A stretch of DNA of 64,000 nt from Agromyces intestinalis (GTDB lineage: Bacteria; Actinomycetota; Actinomycetes; Actinomycetales; Microbacteriaceae): NCBI RefSeq assembly GCF_008365295.1, contig NZ_CP043505.1, forward strand, positions 2,542,001-2,606,000. The letters run 5' to 3'. A program made the position numbers and the translations under genes. Of the stretch, positions 58,820 through 64,000 are shown one piece after another. Below the pieces are notes generated by a model. It worked only from the letters and a program-made list of their open reading frames with translations, ran no database searches and had not been told where the DNA came from. The number at the start of each line of letters is the position of its first letter. The first letter of the stretch is position 1.

Positions 58820-60919
58820 ATGGTTGACACCGCACCCAGCACGACCGATCAGCGCCCCACGGCACCGAAGCCGGCACGCCCGGATTCCGAGGCATCCGAT
58901 CGCCCGAAGGTCGACGTCGAAGCGCTGGGCCGCCAGCTGCTCGGCACCTGGGCCGACATCCGCCTCGAGGCGCGCGAGCGCGCCGCGCAGCCCGAGTTCC
59001 AGCGCATCGAGGGGCAGAGCATGGCCGAGCACCGCGAGCGCGTGCTCGCGCAGCTCCAGCTGCTGGTCGACACGGGCGCTGTGCACCGAGCGTTCCCGAA
59101 GGAGCTCGGCGGCGCCGACGACCACGGCGGCAACATCGCCGCGTTCGAAGAGCTCGTGATCGCCGACCCGAGCCTGCAGATCAAGTCGGGCGTGCAGTGG
59201 GGGCTGTTCGGCGCCGCGGTGCTGCACCTCGGCACGACGAGCCACCACGAGCGGTTCCTGCCGAAGATCATGTCGCTCGAGGTGCCGGGCGCGTTCGCGA
59301 TGACCGAGACCGGCCACGGGTCGGATGTCGCGTCGATCGCCACGACCGCCACCTACGACGAGGCCACCGAGGAGTTCGTGATCAACACGCCGTTCCGCGG
59401 CGCGTGGAAGGACTACCTCGGCAACGCCGCCCTGCACGGCAAGGACGCGGTCGTCTTCGCCCAGCTCATCACCAAGGGCGTGAACCACGGCGTGCACGCG
59501 TTCTACATCCACCTGCGCGACGACGAGGGGAACTTCCTTCCCGGCATCGGCGGCGAGGACGACGGGCTGAAGGGCGGCCTGAACGGCATCGACAACGGGC
59601 GGCTGCACTTCACGGGCGTGCGCATCCCGCGCGACTACCTGCTGAACCGCTACGGCGACGTCGCGGCCGACGGCACCTACTCGAGCCCGATCCAGAGCCC
59701 CGGCCGTCGCTTCTTCACCATGCTCGGCACGCTCGTGCAGGGCCGGGTGTCGCTCGACGGGGCCGCCACCGCCGCTGCGGCGATGGCGCTCACGATCGCG
59801 ATCACCTACGCGACCCAGCGCCGCCAGTTCACCGGCGCGAGCGAGACCGAGGAGGAGGTGCTGCTCGACTACGGCCGGCACCAGCGCCGCCTCATCCCGC
59901 GGCTCGCGACGGTGTACGCGCAGACCTTCGCGCATGACGAGTTCCTCGTGAAGTTCGACGCCGTGTTCAGCGGCAAGGCGGCCTCCGACGAGGATCGCGA
60001 AGACCTCGAGACGATCGCCGCCGCACTGAAGCCGCTCTCGACGTGGCACGCGCTCGACACCCTGCAGGAGGCACGCGAGGCGTGCGGCGGCGCGGGCTTC
60101 CTCGCCGAGAACCGCATCGTCGGCCTCCGCCAGGACCTCGACGTCTACGTCACCTTCGAGGGCGACAACAACGTGCTGCTGCAGCTGGTCGCCAAGCGAC
60201 TGCTCACCGACTACTCGAAGCAGTTCAAGGGCGCCGGCTTCGGCGCGCTCGCCCGCTACGCCGTCGGCCAGACCGCAGGCAAGGCGCTGCACGGCACCGG
60301 GCTTCGCCGGCTCGGCCAGAACCTCGCCGACCTCGGCTCGACGGCGCGCTCGGTGTCGGGCCTGCGTGACGAGAAGGCGCAGCACGACCTGCTCACCGAT
60401 CGCGTCGAGACGATGATCGCCGAGATCGCGGGCCGCCTCAACGAGGCGCGCAAGCTGCCGAAGGCCGACGCGGCCGCGGTGTTCAACCGCAACCAGAACG
60501 AGCTCATCGAGGCCGCTCGCGCGCACGCTGAGCTGCTGCAGTGGGAGGCGTTCACCCGCGGCGTCGAGCACACCGCCGATGCGGGCACCAAGCAGGTGCT
60601 GACCTGGGTACGCGACCTGTTCGGTCTCGGCCTCATCGAGAAGCACCTCGAGTGGTACCTCATCCACGGCCGGCTCTCGCCGCAGCGCGCGCAGTCGGTG
60701 ACGGCCTACATCGATCGGCTCATCGAGCGCCTGCGCCCGTACGCGCTCGACCTCGTGCACGCGTTCGGGTACGGCGACGAGCACCTGCGCGCGAAGATCG
60801 CCAGCGGCGCCGAGCAGCAGCGCCAGGACGAGGCGCGCGCGTACTTCGACGCGCAGCGCGCGTCGGGCGAGGCGCCGGTGCACGAGAAGACCCTGGCGAA
60901 GAAGGCCAAGAAGAAGTAG
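58820..60919 (+). CDS. Acyl-CoA oxidase / long acyl-CoA dehydrogenase
   Basis: 699 aa, the size of the acyl-CoA oxidase branch. Blocks: AFAMTETGHGSDVASIATTA, TPFRGAWKDYLGNAALHGKD, FTGVRIPRDYLLNRYGDVAA, GRVSLDGAATAAAAMALTIA, CGGAGFLAENRIVGLRQDLD and VYVTFEGDNNVLLQLVAKRL (the catalytic Glu is in TFEGDN). It makes trans-2-enoyl-CoA from acyl-CoA, with oxygen or another acceptor. The end (KTLAKKAKKK) is Lys-rich. GAGAAGGA lies 11 nt before the ATG. Single gene. Confidence 0.93.
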   Translation: MVDTAPSTTDQRPTAPKPARPDSEASDRPKVDVEALGRQLLGTWADIRLEARERAAQPEFQRIEGQSMAEHRERVLAQLQLLVDTGAVHRAFPKELGGADDHGGNIAAFEELVIADPSLQIKSGVQWGLFGAAVLHLGTTSHHERFLPKIMSLEVPGAFAMTETGHGSDVASIATTATYDEATEEFVINTPFRGAWKDYLGNAALHGKDAVVFAQLITKGVNHGVHAFYIHLRDDEGNFLPGIGGEDDGLKGGLNGIDNGRLHFTGVRIPRDYLLNRYGDVAADGTYSSPIQSPGRRFFTMLGTLVQGRVSLDGAATAAAAMALTIAITYATQRRQFTGASETEEEVLLDYGRHQRRLIPRLATVYAQTFAHDEFLVKFDAVFSGKAASDEDREDLETIAAALKPLSTWHALDTLQEAREACGGAGFLAENRIVGLRQDLDVYVTFEGDNNVLLQLVAKRLLTDYSKQFKGAGFGALARYAVGQTAGKALHGTGLRRLGQNLADLGSTARSVSGLRDEKAQHDLLTDRVETMIAEIAGRLNEARKLPKADAAAVFNRNQNELIEAARAHAELLQWEAFTRGVEHTADAGTKQVLTWVRDLFGLGLIEKHLEWYLIHGRLSPQRAQSVTAYIDRLIERLRPYALDLVHAFGYGDEHLRAKIASGAEQQRQDEARAYFDAQRASGEAPVHEKTLAKKAKKK

Positions 60920-60994
60920 CGGATGCTCCGCAGCGCGGGCCGTCGTCCCTCCGGGGGCGGCGGCCCGTTCGGTCTGCGCGGCGGGCAGGGGTGT

Positions 60995-61039
60995 GCGAGT
61001 CGCCGGGTTGCGAGTCGCCGGGTTGCGGCTCGCCGGGGT
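60995..61039 (-). repeat. 15-nt tandem repeat, 3 copies
   Basis: GCGAGTCGCCGGGTT (60995-61009), an identical copy (61010-61024) and GCGGCTCGCCGGGGT (61025-61039) adjoin the 3' end of the small membrane protein gene. They appear seeded by that gene's final CTCGCCGGG codons. Confidence 0.8.
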
Positions 61040-61042
61040 GCG

Positions 61043-61216
61043 CTACTCGCCGGGCGGCTTCACGATCGCCCCGACAGCGAGGCCGACGGCCGCACCCGCG
61101 GCGAGCCACAGCCAGAAGCCCGTCCACAGGCTGATGCCGACACCGACGAGCAGGCCGACGACGAGACCGACGATGAGCTGCCGGCGCCGGGCCGGGGACA
61201 TGGGTTCGCGTGCCAT
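61043..61216 (-). CDS. Small two-helix membrane protein
   Basis: 57 aa: MAREPMSPARRRQLIVGLVV continuing to a Gly-rich second helix (WLWLAAGAAVGLAVGAIV) and ending KPPGE. Two transmembrane segments after a basic N-terminus. Not assigned to a family. It lies between two acyl-CoA dehydrogenase-type genes, downstream of the sfnB-like gene on the same strand, with a 53-bp gap. Confidence 0.6.
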   Translation of the reverse strand: MAREPMSPARRRQLIVGLVVGLLVGVGISLWTGFWLWLAAGAAVGLAVGAIVKPPGE

Positions 61217-61269
61217 GCCCCCAGCCTCGCAGATCGTCGGGGCCGACGACCCCGGCCCGGTTCCCGCGC

Positions 61270-62514
61270 TCAGGTGTACCAGGTGGGTTCGGGCAGCTCG
61301 CCGAGCAGTGCGTAGACGCCGACCTCGCGCTTCTTGTACGGGATCGGGTCGTGCAGGCTGTGCGTGCGCAGGTTGCGCCAGAAGATGTCGAGGCCGACCG
61401 AGTTCGCGCTCGCCCGCGCGCCGGTGAGCTCGTAGATCTTCGTCGCCGTCTCGAGGCCGTCTTCGACGATGCGCAGCTTCGCCGCGGCGATGCGCACTGC
61501 GAGCTCGCCTCGACGGAACGGGGTGGTCTCCTCGCGCGGGGCGTGCAGTTCGGCGCTGATCTCGGCGCCCACCTGGTCGATGAGCGTCGCATCGGCCCAG
61601 AGCTTGGACTGCAGCTGCCCGTACCCCTCGAGGATGTACCACTCCTCGGTGGCTCGCGGCTTGTCATCGCCGCCGTACGGCCACGCCCGGGTGTGCGATC
61701 GGGTGTACCCGGCCGCGGTCCGCAGCGCCCCCTCGGCGATGCCGAGGTAGAAGTTCGCGAACACGAGCTGGATCGCGGGCACGTTCCAGGTGTTGTAGAC
61801 CAGCGGCACGAACTCGCGGTCGACGAAGCCCGCGGCCTGCGACCACGGCACCCGCACATCGCGGATCTCGACCGCGCCCGACTCGGTGAGGCGCTGCCCC
61901 AGATTGTCCCAGTCGTGCGCGAACACGATGCCCTCCTGGTCGGTGGGCACGATCGCGAAGATGTGGGTGTCGGTGCCGTCGAGCACGCCCTCGAGCACCG
62001 TCAGGTCGGAGACCACGCCGCCGGTCGAGAACGACTTTCGCCCGTTGAACACGAGCTCGTCGCCGTCTTCGGTGATGACGAGGTCGGCATCGCGCGGGTT
62101 GACCGCGCCGCCGAAGAGCAGGTTGCCGGCGGTGTACGCCTCTTCGACCGCGGCGATCTGCTCGTCGGTGGCGACGAGACGGGCCGCCCACGCCCAGAGG
62201 TAGTGGTAGCCGAGGAGCTGGCCGATCGAGCCGTCGCCGCGGGCGATGATGCGGATCACGCGGTACGCGGTCTCCCATCGCTGCCCGCCGCCGCCGTGCT
62301 CGACGGGGCCGAGCAGCGTCACGAGGCCTGACGCCTTCAGCAGCTCGACCTCCGCCCGCGGGGCGCCGCCGGCTCGGTCGCGTTCGACCGCGTCGGCGGA
62401 CAGGATGTCGGAGACCTCCTCGGCACGCACCAGCCACTCGGCGCTAGTCTGTGGTCGGGCCGCGCCTCGCCAACGGTCGGTGACGACGTCGGGCGTCGCT
62501 GATGTCAGAGTCAT
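61270..62514 (-). CDS. SfnB/DszC-like flavin-dependent acyl-CoA dehydrogenase homologue
   Basis: 414 aa. The fold is acyl-CoA dehydrogenase, but SIGQLLGYHYLWAWAARLVA, NGRKSFSTGGVVSDLTVLEG, DNLGQRLTESGAVEIRDVRV and the late EISAELHAPREETTPFRRGE, GLDIFWRNLRTHSLHDP match the SfnB/dibenzothiophene monooxygenase branch. Those enzymes use reduced flavin to oxidise sulfur compounds. It follows sfnG on the same strand after a 108-bp gap with a hairpin, so the two form a sulfone or sulfur-scavenging operon. Confidence 0.88.
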   Translation of the reverse strand: MTLTSATPDVVTDRWRGAARPQTSAEWLVRAEEVSDILSADAVERDRAGGAPRAEVELLKASGLVTLLGPVEHGGGGQRWETAYRVIRIIARGDGSIGQLLGYHYLWAWAARLVATDEQIAAVEEAYTAGNLLFGGAVNPRDADLVITEDGDELVFNGRKSFSTGGVVSDLTVLEGVLDGTDTHIFAIVPTDQEGIVFAHDWDNLGQRLTESGAVEIRDVRVPWSQAAGFVDREFVPLVYNTWNVPAIQLVFANFYLGIAEGALRTAAGYTRSHTRAWPYGGDDKPRATEEWYILEGYGQLQSKLWADATLIDQVGAEISAELHAPREETTPFRRGELAVRIAAAKLRIVEDGLETATKIYELTGARASANSVGLDIFWRNLRTHSLHDPIPYKKREVGVYALLGELPEPTWYT

Positions 62515-62592
62515 GATCGTCCTTTCGGTGTCGCTGATCAGTGGATTCGCCCTGCGCCGACGGGGTCCAGCCGTCGACGCCGGGACGTCTGC

Positions 62593-62615
62593 GGCGAGGC
62601 GCGGCTCGCCTCGCC
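62593..62615 (-). terminator. Hairpin between sfnG and the sfnB-like gene
   Basis: GGCGAGGCG (62593-62601) pairs with CGCCTCGCC (62607-62615) around a 5-nt loop. No T-run follows, so it may attenuate or stabilise rather than stop transcription. Confidence 0.6.
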
Positions 62616-62622
62616 GACGCGC

Positions 62623-63753
62623 TCAGACGGCGACCGGGTCGACGGCCCCCGTGCGATCGAGCTCGGCCTCGAGTTCGCGCACGATCGGAATGACCTCGGT
62701 GCCGAACCGCTCGACCTCCTCGATGAAGTGCAGGAACCCGAGGAGGACGAGGTTCACCCCGCGCTGCTTGTACGCGATGATGCGGCGTGCGACCTGCTCG
62801 GGCTCGCCGATGAGCTGCGTGCGGAACCCGTCGTTGTACTGCACCAGGTCTTCGAAGGTCGAGTCGGCCCACATGCCCTTCTTGTCGTGCGTGGAGGGGC
62901 CGGCCTGCTGCACCGAGCGGCGGAACCCCTCGACCGACGCCTCGTCGGCCTGGGCGATGATCTCGCGCAGCTGCTCGCGCGCCTCGGCTTCGGTATCGCG
63001 CACGATCGCGAACCCGTTGAGGCCGAACCGCACGGTGCGTCCGTGCTCGGCGGCGATGCGGGTGACGTCGTCGTACTGCTCGGTGAACCCGTCGAAGTCC
63101 TTGCCGTTCGAGAAGTACCAGTCGGCGTGCGCGCCGCCGTTGAACCGCGCAGCGGTCGAGTTGCCGCCCTGGAAGATCTCGGGGTGCGGCCGGCCCTCAA
63201 CCGGGTACGGCCCGGGCCGCAGGGTGAAGTCGTTGACGCGGTAGAAGTCGCCCGCGAACTCGAAGTTCTCCTGCGTCCAGAGCCCTCGCAGCACCTCGAT
63301 GAATTCGGCCGAGCGACGGTAGCGCTCGTCGTGCTCGAGCCACGGCAGGGCGAGCTTCGTGTATTCGTCCTTGAACCAGCCGCTGACCACGTTGACCGCG
63401 GCGCGGCCCTTCGAGAACTGGTCGGCGGTGAGGATGAACTTCGCGAGCACGGCCGGCTCCCAGAGCCCGGGGTGCACGGCCGCGATGACCTTGAGCTTCT
63501 CGGTCGCGAGCAGCAGCGCGAGCGAGATCGACGTCGACTCGTGCTGCTGCGCGGCCCCGTAGCTCGACAGATAGCGCACCTGCGAGAGCGCGTACTCGAA
63601 GCCGACGCGCTCGGCGGTCTGCGCGAGTCGCACGTTGTAGTCGTACGACCAGTCGGTGCGCTGCTCGATGTTCGACACCACGAGCCCGCCGCTCACGTTC
63701 GGCACCCAGTAGGCGAACTTCAGCGGCTCGTGGATCAGGCTGTTCTGCGACAC
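62623..63753 (-). CDS. sfnG: FMNH2-dependent dimethylsulfone monooxygenase
   Basis: 376 aa luciferase-like (LLM) flavoprotein. KFAYWVPNVSGGLVVSNIEQ, YALSQVRYLSSYGAAQQHES, VHPGLWEPAVLAKF, AAVNVVSGWFKDEYTKLALP, WLEHDERYRRSAEFIEVLRG and IFQGGNSTAARFNGGAHADW are characteristic of SfnG, which converts dimethylsulfone to methanesulfinate with FMNH2 and oxygen. The start is GTG at 63753 with GAGGAG 6 nt upstream. TAGCGT in the gap may be its -10. A dedicated flavin reductase is not in view and may lie elsewhere. Confidence 0.92.
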   Translation of the reverse strand: MSQNSLIHEPLKFAYWVPNVSGGLVVSNIEQRTDWSYDYNVRLAQTAERVGFEYALSQVRYLSSYGAAQQHESTSISLALLLATEKLKVIAAVHPGLWEPAVLAKFILTADQFSKGRAAVNVVSGWFKDEYTKLALPWLEHDERYRRSAEFIEVLRGLWTQENFEFAGDFYRVNDFTLRPGPYPVEGRPHPEIFQGGNSTAARFNGGAHADWYFSNGKDFDGFTEQYDDVTRIAAEHGRTVRFGLNGFAIVRDTEAEAREQLREIIAQADEASVEGFRRSVQQAGPSTHDKKGMWADSTFEDLVQYNDGFRTQLIGEPEQVARRIIAYKQRGVNLVLLGFLHFIEEVERFGTEVIPIVRELEAELDRTGAVDPVAV

Positions 63754-63868
63754 GGTCGGCTCCTCACGGCGGATCGATGCGGATGCCGGTCACGCTAGGC
63801 GGGGGCGGATGCCGCGGGCCAGCGTTGTTGCCGAGGATGACCCTTCGTTGCGGGATGTGTCGGGGTGT

Positions 63869-64000
63869 TCAGACCAGGCCGAGTTCGCGCACTGCCTCGC
63901 GCTCGCTCTCGAGTTCGGCGACGGATGCCTCGATCCGGTGCCGCGCGAACTCGTCGAGCTCGAGCCCCGGCACGATCTGCCAGCCGCTGCCGTCACTCGT
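63869..64000 (-). CDS. mdh: Malate dehydrogenase, 3' end only
   Basis: The last 43 codons are visible before the right edge: [20 protein letters not shown], then [19 protein letters not shown] and stop. This matches the C-terminus of actinobacterial malate dehydrogenase (typically EIVQGLEIDEFSRxRID...AVxALGLI). The enzyme interconverts malate and oxaloacetate with NAD. Identity rests only on this tail. Confidence 0.75.
   Translation of the reverse strand, partial: TSDGSGWQIVPGLELDEFARHRIEASVAELESEREAVRELGLV

Noticed and set aside
63790..63996. 68-codon minus-strand frame at the right edge
   Set aside because: It is a shadow of the malate dehydrogenase tail, which reads well in another frame and continues off the window.
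1..64000. tRNA, rRNA, prophage or transposon genes
   Set aside because: No cloverleaf-like, integrase, transposase or phage structural sequence was recognised on either strand; a tRNA scan would be needed to exclude tRNAs fully.

Overview
The window is a GC-rich chromosome segment (roughly 70% G+C by eye) from an actinobacterium. The most likely group is Microbacteriaceae (Agromyces or Microbacterium-like). Reasons are the strong third-position GC bias, frequent GTG starts, many leaderless promoters (a TANNNT hexamer 6-8 nt before a start codon), heavy use of the GGATGCCTC/GAGGCATCC oligomer, and palindromes of the GGTCGAGTAGCG...CGTATCGAGACC type. No rRNA, tRNA, CRISPR array, phage, integrase or insertion sequence was recognised. 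It reads as ordinary chromosome with one small toxin-antitoxin pair.

Layout. 1-8.6 kb is acyl-CoA metabolism: a TetR regulator (cut by the left edge) diverges from an acyl-CoA dehydrogenase and thiolase, and an alcohol dehydrogenase-SDR-MaoC operon diverges from a serine hydrolase. A HicA/HicB-like pair lies between them. 8.7-12.6 kb holds a heterodimeric ABC exporter. 12.9-19.3 kb has an unknown protein, an LPXTG choice-of-anchor A surface protein and cobalamin-dependent methionine synthase (metH). 19.6-25.2 kb has a TetR/MFS efflux divergon and a single-chain ECF vitamin transporter with a lipoprotein that may capture its ligand. 25.2-33.7 kb holds a lytic transglycosylase, an AidB-like dehydrogenase, a metallophosphoesterase, a Stealth-type sugar-phosphate transferase, an FAD oxidoreductase and a cold-shock protein. 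33.8-41 kb has a TauE/SafE permease with an epimerase, VanZ, a VOC protein, CstA with its YbdD partner, and an ArsR/SRPBCC pair. 41-53.8 kb has an aldo/keto reductase, phosphoketolase, an AEC permease, an LGFP protein, a Ski2-like helicase, a DMT transporter and a secreted 5'-nucleotidase. 53.8-58.6 kb is a copper-handling trio followed by RecQ. 58.8-64 kb has acyl-CoA oxidase and an sfnG/sfnB-like sulfone operon, and ends in the 3' end of malate dehydrogenase.

The most unusual feature is a set of long near-perfect palindromes. They sit as terminator-like hairpins between convergent genes, but also lie in frame inside coding sequences: the AidB-like gene, the Ski2-like helicase and both inter-domain linkers of the ECF transporter. 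Each appears to add a short peptide without breaking the frame, much like the palindromic elements described in Rickettsia. GGATGC-based minisatellites also shape low-complexity stretches of several proteins. Functional calls rest on motif recognition only; no search was run.
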